Shown one piece after another: positions 10,264 to 17,851 of a DNA stretch of 64,000 bases. A model generated the notes under the pieces. It was not told the origin of the DNA. It did no database searches and saw nothing but the letters and a program-made list of their open reading frames with translations. The translations under genes and the position numbers were made by a program. Positions within the stretch are counted from its first letter, which is position 1, and each line of letters begins with the position of its first letter. Source of the stretch: Oceanospirillum linum (GTDB lineage Bacteria; Pseudomonadota; Gammaproteobacteria; Pseudomonadales; Halomonadaceae); assembly GCF_001995095.2 (NCBI RefSeq), contig NZ_MTSD02000003.1, positions 372,001-436,000 on the forward strand, in the 5' to 3' direction.

Positions 10264-10295
10264 GAAAAAGCCGCGGATTATCGCGGCTTTTCCGG
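10264..10295. terminator. Bidirectional terminator
   Basis: A perfect 10-bp stem (AAAAGCCGCG with CGCGGCTTTT, six-base loop) provides T runs in both directions. It separates the coiled-coil gene (plus) from the AhpD-like gene (minus). Confidence 0.85.
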
Positions 10296-10322
10296 TTTAT
10301 AGCGAAATAACAGCGTGCATGA

Positions 10323-10910
10323 TTACTGTTCTTTCGGGATACGCCCCATCAGGTAAAACTCAGGATTTGGCGGTGTGTTGGTCAGACTGACCAGACGATT
10401 CGACAGGCCAAAGAAACCGGTAATAGAACCAATATCCCATATATCATCCTGGCTGAACCCTACAGACTGCAGCTTCTGTTCCCAGTCATCATTCAGCTCA
10501 CCCACATCCTGTGAAATATAAAGCGCAAAATCCAGCATCACCCTTTCCCGTTCACTGATATCTGCCGTTTTATGGTTAATGGCCACCTGATCGGCCACCA
10601 GTGGATTCTTACTATAGATCCGCAAAATCGCACCATGGGCCACAACACAATAGAGACACTGGTTACGGGAGCTGGTCGCCACTACAATCATCTCTTTTTC
10701 CGATGGCGTCAGGGTATCAGATTCCCGTTCCATCAAAGCATCGTGATAATCAAAAAATGCACGGGCTTCCAGTGGCCGATGTGCCAACATCAGAAACACA
10801 TTCGGTACAAAACCTGCTTTTTCCTGCACAGACAAAATGCGTTCTTTCAGGTCATCCGGCAGATGATCAATAGTTTCAGGGACAGGGAAGCGACTTAGAA
10901 ACTGAGCCAT
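10323..10910 (-). CDS. Carboxymuconolactone decarboxylase/AhpD-like peroxidase-related protein
   Basis: A 195-residue member of the peroxidase-related branch of the AhpD/CMD superfamily. The hallmark is a CxxC...H site: C85 and C88 in NQCLYCVVAH, with H92 as the proton-relay residue, in an all-helical protein. Family members reduce peroxides or act in thiol redox chemistry, but the substrate cannot be told from sequence. The gene stands alone between terminators. Confidence 0.85.
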   Translation of the reverse strand: MAQFLSRFPVPETIDHLPDDLKERILSVQEKAGFVPNVFLMLAHRPLEARAFFDYHDALMERESDTLTPSEKEMIVVATSSRNQCLYCVVAHGAILRIYSKNPLVADQVAINHKTADISERERVMLDFALYISQDVGELNDDWEQKLQSVGFSQDDIWDIGSITGFFGLSNRLVSLTNTPPNPEFYLMGRIPKEQ

Positions 10911-11061
10911 ATACTACTCCTTACTCATAATTGAGTTTTATTGTTATCACATCATTACGCCTGCTCATTTCTCAGGCCATACTTATATTTGTATGACAAA
11001 TAGCTTAATCAAGCTGATGCTGATAAACAAGTCAAAGAATGACTCAAGGGTCAAAAGCCCG

Positions 11062-11697
11062 TTAGCGGTCGCTCTGCTGATAGTTATAACTGATAATAAA
11101 GCGATAAAAATTGATGCCACTGTTATCGCGATACATATAGTTATTTGAGTAGTGACGCACCCCAAAGTCCCACTGCCACCGGGGTGAAAAGTATCCCCCA
11201 ACACCTGTGTACTCAGTAAACTGAAGGCTTCCGCCCAAGCGCTTTTCCCCGATCACATCATTGGCCAGAAAGCTAAGCCCCAATGACGTATCAACGTAGC
11301 TTATCCACTTACCATCAGCAAAATTCCAACGAAATCCCTGAATCAGATCCACAGTGTTGTTTGATGAATCATGGGATAACTTTTCACCCTCCAGCTGCCA
11401 CATTGTGTAGCTGAACTGCTTATAGCTACTTAGCCATAAATCGTCAGAGAACCGGTAACCCATCTCCTGGTTCCAGCGCAGAGTGATCTCATTGGAAATA
11501 ACATCATCAGACGGGCCGGTGCCAATAGCGAACGCATCGGCACCGGCAACGTTAGACGCCGCAACAGCACCAATCCAAACAGGAATCCCTAAACGCCAGA
11601 CAGACGACGGAGGCTCAGCTGCAACGGAAAATTTTGTCGCAAGGGTAAAACAGATCAGCAACAAAAGCTGCTTTAACACTTTGAAGGTACGAAGCAT
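11062..11697 (-). CDS. PagL-like lipid A 3-O-deacylase/acyloxyacyl hydrolase
   Basis: A roughly 211-residue outer-membrane protein with an N-terminal signal peptide (hydrophobic stretch LKQLLLLICFTLATKFSVAA). The C-terminus has the PagL-type signature: RHYSNN, giving the catalytic His and Ser, followed by a GINFYRFIISYNY final strand; alternating aromatic residues suggest an eight-stranded barrel. PagL removes the 3-position acyl chain of lipid A. I prefer the ATG at 11697; an in-frame ATG at 11739 abuts the metY terminator (11743-11777), leaving no room for a promoter. Family assignment rests on motif pattern only; the catalytic Glu was not located with certainty. Confidence 0.7.
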   Translation of the reverse strand: MLRTFKVLKQLLLLICFTLATKFSVAAEPPSSVWRLGIPVWIGAVAASNVAGADAFAIGTGPSDDVISNEITLRWNQEMGYRFSDDLWLSSYKQFSYTMWQLEGEKLSHDSSNNTVDLIQGFRWNFADGKWISYVDTSLGLSFLANDVIGEKRLGGSLQFTEYTGVGGYFSPRWQWDFGVRHYSNNYMYRDNSGINFYRFIISYNYQQSDR

Positions 11698-11742
11698 GAG
11701 GAATAGACCATCGGTTTGCCATCTGAAAATATTCGTCATGCT

Positions 11743-11777
11743 AATAAAAATGGGGGCTTAATGCCCCCACTTTTATT
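11743..11777 (-). terminator. Terminator of metY
   Basis: On the minus strand a GTGGGGGC/GCCCCCA-type stem with a five-base loop is followed by TTTTTATT, 12 bases beyond the metY stop. It insulates metY from the PagL-like gene read in the same direction. Confidence 0.85.
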
Positions 11778-11788
11778 GATCGCATCAA

Positions 11789-13060
11789 TCAGGCAACGGT
11801 CTTAAGGGCCTGATCCAGATCCGCCAGCAGATCATCAATATGCTCAATACCTATCGACAAGCGCACCATATCGGCAGAAACACCCGCCGACAGCAGCTCT
11901 TCATCGTTCAGCTGGCGGTGTGTCGTAGCAGCAGGGATAGCCGCACAACTTTTCGCATCACCGATATTCACCAAACGTAAAATCAGCTGCAGGGCATCAT
12001 AGAATTTGGCTCCCGCCTCGCGGCCACCCTTAATGCCAAAGCTCAGAATACCGGAGGCTTTGCCCCCCATATATTTTTCAGCCAGTGCATTATCTTTATG
12101 ATCCGCAAGACCGGCGTATTTCACCCAGCTAACCTGGTCATGATTCCGCAGGAACTCAGCCACTTTCTGAGTATTGTCACAGATACGTTCAACCCGTAAA
12201 GCAAGCGTTTCCAATCCCTGCAAAAGATTCCATGCACTTTGAGCAGAAAGCGCAGCACCCATGTTACGCAGCGGCACGACACGGGCACGGGCGATAAAGG
12301 CCGCTTCCCCTACATCCCGGGTATAGCTGACGCCGTGGTAGGAAACATCCGGCTCATTCAATAGTGGGAAGCGGTCTGCATGCTCCGCCCAGGGGAATTT
12401 ACCGGAATCAACAATAACACCACCCAATGTCGTGCCGTGACCGCCGATATATTTTGTCGCCGAATGAACAACAATATCCGCGCCATGCTCAATGGGCCGC
12501 CAAAGGAAAGGCGTAGCAACAGTATTATCCACGATAACCGGCAAACCGTGTTTATGGGCGATCTCCGCTAGTTTGGCGATATCAACAACCCCTCCGGAAG
12601 GGTTGCCAATAGACTCACAATAAACCCCACGGGTCTTATCATCGATCAGAGCTTCAATACCTGCGAAGTCATCTTTATCGGCAAAACGTACTTCAATACC
12701 CTGACGAGGCAGCGTGTGAGCAAACAGATTATAAGTACCGCCATACAGCTCGCTGATAGAAACAATGTTATCGCCGGTGGATGCAATGGTCTGAATCGCA
12801 TAAGTGATTGCCGCCATACCTGAACTAACGGCCAGTGCAGCGATACCACCCTCTAGCGCTGCAACACGCTGCTCCAGCACATCACAGGTCGGATTCATAA
12901 TGCGGGTGTAAATATTACCCTGCACCTTCAGGTCAAACAGGTCTGCCGCATGCTGAGCACTGTCAAAGGAAAAAGAGGTTGTCTGGTGAATCGGCACAGC
13001 CACTGCATTTTGGTTATCAGCAGTATAGCCATGGTGAAGAGCGATGGTTTCACGTTTCAT
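11789..13060 (-). CDS. metY: O-acetylhomoserine sulfhydrylase (MetY type)
   Basis: A Cys/Met-metabolism PLP enzyme of 423 residues that makes homocysteine (or methionine with methanethiol) directly from O-acylhomoserine and sulfide. Visible are the substrate motif YTRIMNPTCDVLE, the PLP Asp/Thr region VIVDNTVATPFLWRP and the Schiff-base lysine K203 in HSATKYIGGHGT. Length and N-terminus (ETIALHHGY) fit MetY (about 425) better than MetZ (about 400). It pairs functionally with metX-metW at the right edge. The ribosome site GGAG lies 11 bases from the ATG. The leader showed no recognisable SAM riboswitch. Confidence 0.92.
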   Translation of the reverse strand: MKRETIALHHGYTADNQNAVAVPIHQTTSFSFDSAQHAADLFDLKVQGNIYTRIMNPTCDVLEQRVAALEGGIAALAVSSGMAAITYAIQTIASTGDNIVSISELYGGTYNLFAHTLPRQGIEVRFADKDDFAGIEALIDDKTRGVYCESIGNPSGGVVDIAKLAEIAHKHGLPVIVDNTVATPFLWRPIEHGADIVVHSATKYIGGHGTTLGGVIVDSGKFPWAEHADRFPLLNEPDVSYHGVSYTRDVGEAAFIARARVVPLRNMGAALSAQSAWNLLQGLETLALRVERICDNTQKVAEFLRNHDQVSWVKYAGLADHKDNALAEKYMGGKASGILSFGIKGGREAGAKFYDALQLILRLVNIGDAKSCAAIPAATTHRQLNDEELLSAGVSADMVRLSIGIEHIDDLLADLDQALKTVA

Positions 13061-13303
13061 AGGGTCGTTAGCTCCGTCCGTTTTATAATTTACTCTCTGT
13101 TTTTATATGCCTATACGGCACGAAAAACAAGACACTTATAGCCTAAAGGAATTAGAAATCGTCATTAAATCCGTATTTCTTCTCTTATTTCCATTGCAGC
13201 TATTAAAAAATCCGTTATCAGGCAGCCTATCCAAAGTCTGACTATTGGTACACCCCGTCCGCCCTGATAAATATCTGAGAGCATCTACAACCTGCTCAAT
13301 ATA

Positions 13304-13319
13304 CTGTATATTTGAACAC
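13304..13319 (+). promoter_or_regulatory. Degenerate LexA-box-like site ahead of radA
   Basis: CTGT-N8-ACAC within TACTGTATATTTGAACACA matches the LexA core CTGT-N8-ACAG at seven of eight positions, with the usual AT-rich centre. It lies 36 bases ahead of the radA start. A single near-match can occur by chance. Confidence 0.3.
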
Positions 13320-13354
13320 ATATTAAAAGCGGGATCGTCAAAAAAGGCATCACC

Positions 13355-14728
13355 ATGGCAAAAGCAAAAACCGGTTTTGTTTGCATTGATTGCGGTGCGG
13401 ACTACCAAAAGTGGCAGGGGCAATGCGGGAAGTGCGGGCAATGGAACACCGTACAAGAGGTTCGCCTTGGCAGCGCATCAGGCCGAAAATCAGCAGCGCC
13501 AGCCAGCAGAAGCGGCTACGCCGGAGCCGCAGATGGTCAAATCCAGGACCTTTCAGAGGTCAACCTGCAGGAGCTACCACGCTTCAGCAGTACCATCAGC
13601 GAGTTCGACCGGGTTCTGGGTGGTGGTATGGTTCCCGGATCGGCGATTTTGATCGGCGGTCACCCCGGTGCAGGTAAATCAACGCTACTACTGCAGGTGC
13701 TATGTCAGCTCTCCCAACAGATGCCCACCCTCTATATTACCGGCGAAGAATCCCTGCAGCAGATTGCTATGCGGGCCCAGCGCCTTAACCTGCCGGTTCA
13801 GGGGCTTAAAATGCTACCGGAAACCAGCGTGGAAGCCATCTTAAATACCGCAGAGCAGATGAAACCGAAAATTCTGGTTGTTGACTCCATTCAGGTGGTG
13901 CATCTGGATGATATTCAATCTGCCCCCGGTAGTGTTAGTCAGGTCAGAGAGTGCGCCGCCGCCCTGACCCGTTTTGCCAAGCAGACCGGCACCGTTTTAC
14001 TCTTGGTGGGGCATGTGACGAAAGACGGCTCGTTGGCGGGGCCTAAAGTTCTGGAACATATGATTGATGCATCCTTACTTCTGGAGGGCTCAGAAGATAG
14101 CCGTTTCCGAACTCTAAGGGGCCAGAAAAACCGCTTTGGCGCGGTAAATGAACTGGGTGTTTTTGCCATGCTGGAAAATGGCCTCAAAGAAGTTAAAAAC
14201 CCCAGTTCGATCTTCCTGAGCAGAGAGGAAGAAGAAGCTCCGGGCAGTGTGGTTATGGTGATATGGGAAGGCACACGTCCTCTCCTGGTCGAAATTCAGG
14301 CCTTGGTGGATGAGTCTCATATGGCAAATCCACGCCGCATCAGTGTGGGTCTCGATACCAATCGAATGGCGATGTTATTAGCGGTACTTAACAAGCATGG
14401 CGGCTTATTTACCGGTGATCAGGATGTATTTGTTAACGTTGTTGGCGGGGTTAAAGTACTGGAAACCAGTGCTGATTTAGCGCTGTTATTAGCGGTAGTT
14501 TCCAGCCTGCGTAATCAGCCGCTCCCCCATGATCTGGTCATTTTTGGTGAAGTTGGCTTATCCGGTGAAATTCGGCCTGTTCCCAGTGGCCAGGAGCGCA
14601 TTCGGGAAGCGGCAAAGCATGGCTTTAAACGGGCGATTGTACCCAGAGCTAATAAGCCCAAAGCCGCCATTGAAGGCATGGAGGTCATCGGCGTCACCAA
14701 GTTATCAGAGGCCTTAGAGGCGCTTTAA
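13355..14728 (+). CDS. radA: DNA repair protein RadA
   Basis: RadA is a RecA-related helicase that drives branch migration during recombinational repair. The 457-residue protein has the N-terminal C4 zinc finger (CIDCGADYQKWQGQCGKCGQW spacing), the RecA-like ATPase with Walker A GGHPGAGKST and the RadA-specific KNRFG motif, and the C-terminal Lon-protease-like domain, which lacks the catalytic Ser as in other RadA proteins. The ATG at 13355 gives the standard length. Divergent from metY across a 294-base gap. Confidence 0.97.
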   Translation: MAKAKTGFVCIDCGADYQKWQGQCGKCGQWNTVQEVRLGSASGRKSAAPASRSGYAGAADGQIQDLSEVNLQELPRFSSTISEFDRVLGGGMVPGSAILIGGHPGAGKSTLLLQVLCQLSQQMPTLYITGEESLQQIAMRAQRLNLPVQGLKMLPETSVEAILNTAEQMKPKILVVDSIQVVHLDDIQSAPGSVSQVRECAAALTRFAKQTGTVLLLVGHVTKDGSLAGPKVLEHMIDASLLLEGSEDSRFRTLRGQKNRFGAVNELGVFAMLENGLKEVKNPSSIFLSREEEEAPGSVVMVIWEGTRPLLVEIQALVDESHMANPRRISVGLDTNRMAMLLAVLNKHGGLFTGDQDVFVNVVGGVKVLETSADLALLLAVVSSLRNQPLPHDLVIFGEVGLSGEIRPVPSGQERIREAAKHGFKRAIVPRANKPKAAIEGMEVIGVTKLSEALEAL

Positions 14729-14761
14729 TTGATTCACCGTGGCCGTAAGATACGCCTAACC

Positions 14762-14797
14762 TCCCAAAGCTGGGCATCCAGCTTTGGGGGCTTTTTT
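14762..14797 (+). terminator. Terminator of radA
   Basis: An 11-bp stem (CCCAAAGCTGG with CCAGCTTTGGG) with a four-base loop precedes GGCTTTTTTATT, 33 bases after the radA stop. Confidence 0.9.
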
Positions 14798-14833
14798 ATT
14801 CACTTTTTAAAAACGGACCGGTTCAAAACGATA

Positions 14834-14971
14834 CTAAGGCAAGCCTGTCATCAACAGCTTAATGCCGTAGGACACCGAAAGCACAGCGGCAAAGCCTCCA
14901 AGGTAGAGCAGGAGGAACCATTGCCATGATTTGAGCTTAGCCATTTTAATTTTAAGGCCTTTCAATAGCAT
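14834..14971 (-). CDS. DUF2474 small membrane subunit of the bd oxidase operon
   Basis: A 45-residue protein with one membrane helix (WQWFLLLYLGGFAAVLSVSYGIKLLM), the pattern of DUF2474 proteins found at the end of cydAB/cioAB operons, where CydX-like subunits stabilise the oxidase. The ATG at 14971 overlaps the cioB stop (TGATG) and has a GGAGGGG site six bases upstream, so it is translationally coupled. An internal ATG at 14944 would give 36 residues. A role as accessory subunit is inferred from position. Confidence 0.8.
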   Translation of the reverse strand: MLLKGLKIKMAKLKSWQWFLLLYLGGFAAVLSVSYGIKLLMTGLP

Positions 14972-16086
14972 CAGTACCCCTCCTGATAATCTTCCACTTT
15001 CCCCGCAAATACGCGATAGCCCCAGAAGGTGTAAGCGCAAATCAGCGGGACAAAAATACAGACACCGGGTAATAAGAAAAGCAAACTACTATCAGGCGAT
15101 GCAGCGTCCATAAAGGTCAGTTGTCTTGGTAGCAGGTAAGGGAAAAGTCCCACCACCAGCCCAGCAAAGCCCAGTAAAAAGATTAGTGTAACAGCCCAGA
15201 ATGGGCGGCTTTCGTAACGGCTAGGATCCACTGCCTGTACACCGGCAACCTCTGTACTATCAAAAGTATGGCTCTCAGCAACAGTATGGCTCCCAGCAAA
15301 AGTACGGCTCTCAGCAACAGTATGGTTCTCAGCGGCACGGCCAGCATGCAGGTATTTCCACGCAAAAGCAGCGGCGATACAGGTCAAAATGGGCAGTGGC
15401 GACAACCATAAAAAGTTGTAGCCAGAGAACCAACGCTCACGAATCTCCACCTGACTCACCACCGTCCACAGACTAACCGCAACCATCGCCAGCAGCGTTA
15501 TGACGAGCAGGCGCACGCCTAACTTAGCCGCATGTTTCTGAATACTGCCACGGCTTTTCATATAGAGATAACAAGCCGCTAATAGGGCGTAACCCGCCAT
15601 AACCGAAAAGCCGGTCAAAACAGAAAATGGTGTCAGCCAATGCAAACTAGACATGCTGTTTATACCCGCCGGAACCCCTTGAACCAAAGAGCCAAGTAAC
15701 ATGCCCTGGCAAAAGGCGGCAATGGCAGAACCTGCGCTAAAGGCTAAATCCCAATAGGGTCGAGAGGTATCCGACTTAAAGCGGTACTCAAACGCCACCC
15801 CGCGAAAAATAAGGGCGAACAGCATCAGCATAATTGGCAGATAAAAAGTTGATGTAATTTCCGCATAGGCCACAGGGAATGCGGCAAACAAAATCACACC
15901 GCCGAATACCAGCCATGTTTCATTGCCATCCCAGACATGGGAGATAGAGCGCATTAAATGGTCACGTTCACCGGCCTCACCAAACCACGGATAAAGTATG
16001 CCAATACCGAGGTCAAAACCATCGAGTAATACGTACATAAAGATGGCAAAACCTAACAGAAGAAAATAGAACAGAGCCAGATCCAT
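14971..16086 (-). CDS. cioB: Cytochrome bd-type (cyanide-insensitive) ubiquinol oxidase subunit II
   Basis: Subunit II of a bd-type terminal oxidase in the inner membrane, 371 residues, with the MDLALFYFLLLGFAIFMYVLLDGFDLG start and WDGNETWLVFGG motif typical of CydB. About eight membrane helices are visible. Between two helices, around residues 250-285, it carries an unusual His/Thr/Ser-rich hexapeptide repeat (coded by 15261-15332). The ATG overlaps the cioA stop (TAATG). Confidence 0.94.
   Translation of the reverse strand: MDLALFYFLLLGFAIFMYVLLDGFDLGIGILYPWFGEAGERDHLMRSISHVWDGNETWLVFGGVILFAAFPVAYAEITSTFYLPIMLMLFALIFRGVAFEYRFKSDTSRPYWDLAFSAGSAIAAFCQGMLLGSLVQGVPAGINSMSSLHWLTPFSVLTGFSVMAGYALLAACYLYMKSRGSIQKHAAKLGVRLLVITLLAMVAVSLWTVVSQVEIRERWFSGYNFLWLSPLPILTCIAAAFAWKYLHAGRAAENHTVAESRTFAGSHTVAESHTFDSTEVAGVQAVDPSRYESRPFWAVTLIFLLGFAGLVVGLFPYLLPRQLTFMDAASPDSSLLFLLPGVCIFVPLICAYTFWGYRVFAGKVEDYQEGY
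15261..15332 (-). repeat. Four 18-bp tandem repeats inside cioB
   Basis: Four consecutive 18-base units (15261-15278, 15279-15296, 15297-15314, 15315-15332) differ from each other by one to three bases. Being a multiple of three, they keep the frame and encode four hexapeptides of the form (E/G)-(S/N)-(H/R)-T-(V/F)-(A/D). The repeat lies in a loop between membrane helices and can change copy number without a frameshift. Confidence 0.95.
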
Positions 16087-17507
16087 TATTTATCTCCTTG
16101 CTGATGACCAGATTGATCGCTGTTTAAATTTTTCACCCAGGCAAGGGCATACCCCGGCGCGTTCATACCTATCATTTGCCGTTCTAACTCATCCATGCCC
16201 GGCGGCCCTTTCTTAATCAGCTTGCGCATAAAGTAGAGGTAAACCCCCAGCAATAAGGTGTAGATAATGACAAACATAATAAAGGTAAAGAGCACCCGCT
16301 CAGCCGGTAGCGGCGATACGATGTCAGCGGTGCGCACAAGGTTATAAACGATCCAGGGTTGGCGTCCCACTTCAACAACATACCACCCCGCTAATACCGC
16401 AATAACACCGGTGGGCGTAAATAGAGCAACCAACGCAAGAAAGGGTTTATTCTCAAACAGACGATCTTTTCGGCGTAATAGCAGAGCCCATAGCGCAATA
16501 CCGATCATGCCAACGCCAATACCGACCATGACACGGAATGACCAAAAGACGAGGGGAACATTGGGCCGATCTTCCGGTGGAGCCGCTTTCAGACCTTCTA
16601 CGGCACCATCCCAGGAGTGCGTCAGAATAAGGCTGCCAAGGCCAGGAATACCCACCTCATAATCGTTTGATTCGGTTTCCATATTTGGCAGGGCAAAGAG
16701 CAACAAAGGCACATTTTCTTCTTCAGCAGGCCAAATACCTTCCATCGCAGCAAGTTTCGTCGGCTGATACTCTTTCACCGTCAAACCATGCAGATCACCA
16801 ACCCATGCCTGTAATGGCGTTAAAACCAAGGCGAACCACATGCACATGGACAGGCCTTTTTTGGCTAAAGGGATATTCTTCTTTTTCAACAGATAATAAG
16901 CACTGACACCCGCCACAACAAAAGTAGCGGTAATCAAGGACGCCATCACCATGTGGGTCAATCGGTAGGGCATAGAAGGGTTAAAGATCACCGCCATCCA
17001 GCTTTCGACTTCAAATCTGCCTTCGATGATTTTGTAACCTGCCGGTGTTTGCATCCAGGAGTTTGCAGCGATAATCCAAAAGGCTGAAAACCAGGTTCCC
17101 ACCATGACAACGACCGTAGAGAAAAAGTGCAGTTTACGGCCAACGCGCTGCCAACCAAATAACATAACACCAAGAAATCCCGCCTCCATAAAGAAAGCGG
17201 TTAACACCTCATAGGCCATAAGTGGGCCTAATACGGCCCCCGTAATCTCAGAAAATTTGGAGAAGTTAGTACCAAATTCATATGACAGGACAATGCCGGA
17301 TACGACCCCCATACCAAAAGTGATCGCGAAGGGCTTGATCCAGAATTTGGCCAACTGCAGATAGTAGGGGTTATGGGTTTTAAGCCATAGCCCCTCCCAG
17401 ATAGCGATTAAGGTCGCTAAACCAATGGTGATACTGGGAAAGATAATGTGGAAGCTTACCGTAAAGGCAAACTGAAGCCGGGATAAAAGGGCGACATCAA
17501 GTTCCAT
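16086..17507 (-). CDS. cioA: Cytochrome bd-type (cyanide-insensitive) ubiquinol oxidase subunit I
   Basis: Subunit I holds the hemes and the quinol site. The 473-residue protein has the N-terminal LSRLQFAFTVSFHIIFPSI segment with the heme ligand His, the GMGVVSGIVLSYEFGTNF motif, RLTHMVMAS with the second His, and FWSFRVMVGIG near the C-terminal heme Met region. The quinol loop is short, as in CIO-type oxidases that resist cyanide. I prefer ATG 17507 (TTGGA six bases upstream) over ATG 17513. A sigma-54-type promoter and a small ORF lie just upstream. Confidence 0.94.
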   Translation of the reverse strand: MELDVALLSRLQFAFTVSFHIIFPSITIGLATLIAIWEGLWLKTHNPYYLQLAKFWIKPFAITFGMGVVSGIVLSYEFGTNFSKFSEITGAVLGPLMAYEVLTAFFMEAGFLGVMLFGWQRVGRKLHFFSTVVVMVGTWFSAFWIIAANSWMQTPAGYKIIEGRFEVESWMAVIFNPSMPYRLTHMVMASLITATFVVAGVSAYYLLKKKNIPLAKKGLSMCMWFALVLTPLQAWVGDLHGLTVKEYQPTKLAAMEGIWPAEEENVPLLLFALPNMETESNDYEVGIPGLGSLILTHSWDGAVEGLKAAPPEDRPNVPLVFWSFRVMVGIGVGMIGIALWALLLRRKDRLFENKPFLALVALFTPTGVIAVLAGWYVVEVGRQPWIVYNLVRTADIVSPLPAERVLFTFIMFVIIYTLLLGVYLYFMRKLIKKGPPGMDELERQMIGMNAPGYALAWVKNLNSDQSGHQQGDK

Positions 17508-17546
17508 AGTCATTCCAATAAGAAAAGTAGTGAAAAATCGAAAAGA

Positions 17547-17663
17547 TTAAGACGCTTTATTTATCGTCATAACACGGACTTGTTGAATCGCCAGAGGAAG
17601 AAGCGCAAAACCCACAATGCCAAAAAGCGCGATGACTTCAGTCATAAAAAAACCAGTATTCAT
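17547..17663 (-). CDS. Small 38-residue membrane protein ahead of cioA
   Basis: A short ORF in the cioA direction, with GTGGAG nine bases before its ATG. It encodes 38 residues with one membrane helix (MTEVIALFGIVGFALLPLAI) and a short positively charged tail (QQVRVMTINKAS). It ends 39 bases before cioA and lies downstream of the predicted sigma-54 promoter, so it would be the first gene of the oxidase operon. I do not recognise a family. Candidates are a small oxidase subunit, an assembly factor or a regulatory leader peptide. Confidence 0.6.
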   Translation of the reverse strand: MNTGFFMTEVIALFGIVGFALLPLAIQQVRVMTINKAS

Positions 17664-17691
17664 AATGCATGCTCCACTAATAGATAAAAGC

Positions 17692-17705
17692 TTGAGTTAA
17701 ATCAA
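17692..17705. promoter_or_regulatory. FNR/Anr-box-like palindrome upstream of the cio operon
   Basis: TTGAGTTAAATCAA matches the FNR/Anr consensus TTGAT-N4-ATCAA with one mismatch. It lies 29 bases ahead of the small ORF and at about +8 to +21 relative to the predicted sigma-54 start (near 17713), which would suit repression rather than activation. In Pseudomonas aeruginosa cioAB is repressed by Anr, so the site is plausible. Confidence 0.5.
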
Positions 17706-17723
17706 AAAACTTACATATCTATG

Positions 17724-17740
17724 AGCAATCACCAGGCCAA
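17724..17740 (-). promoter_or_regulatory. Sigma-54 (-24/-12) promoter of the cio operon
   Basis: On the minus strand TTGGCCTGGTGATTGCT matches the sigma-54 consensus YTGGCACGRNNNTTGCW at all defined positions but two, with the obligatory 12-base offset between the -24 GG and the -12 GC. The predicted start is near 17713, about 50 bases before the 38-residue ORF. A sigma-54 activator is encoded right next door (19819-21222). Confidence 0.7.
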
Positions 17741-17798
17741 GTTTTTAGCATCTATATCTTGTTGATTTAAAAGGGGAAATTTTAATTTTTGCGCCAAC

Positions 17799-17849
17799 TG
17801 TCAAATAAGTTTACGCTTTCTTTGTCTTCAGGTGTAAACAAGGGTTACA
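17799..17849. promoter_or_regulatory. Possible pair of activator-binding sites for the cio promoter
   Basis: An inverted repeat TGTAA-N7-TTACA lies at 17833-17849, and a related 17-base sequence (11 of 17 positions equal) lies at 17799-17815. Their centres are about 128 and 94 bases upstream of the predicted sigma-54 start, within the usual enhancer range, and 34 bases apart (about three helical turns). This is a weak pattern match and depends on the promoter call. Confidence 0.25.
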
Positions 17850-17851
17850 GT

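Noticed and set aside
15255..15340. Short regular repeats considered as a CRISPR array
   Set aside because: The 18-base units are directly adjacent with no spacers and lie in frame within cioB.
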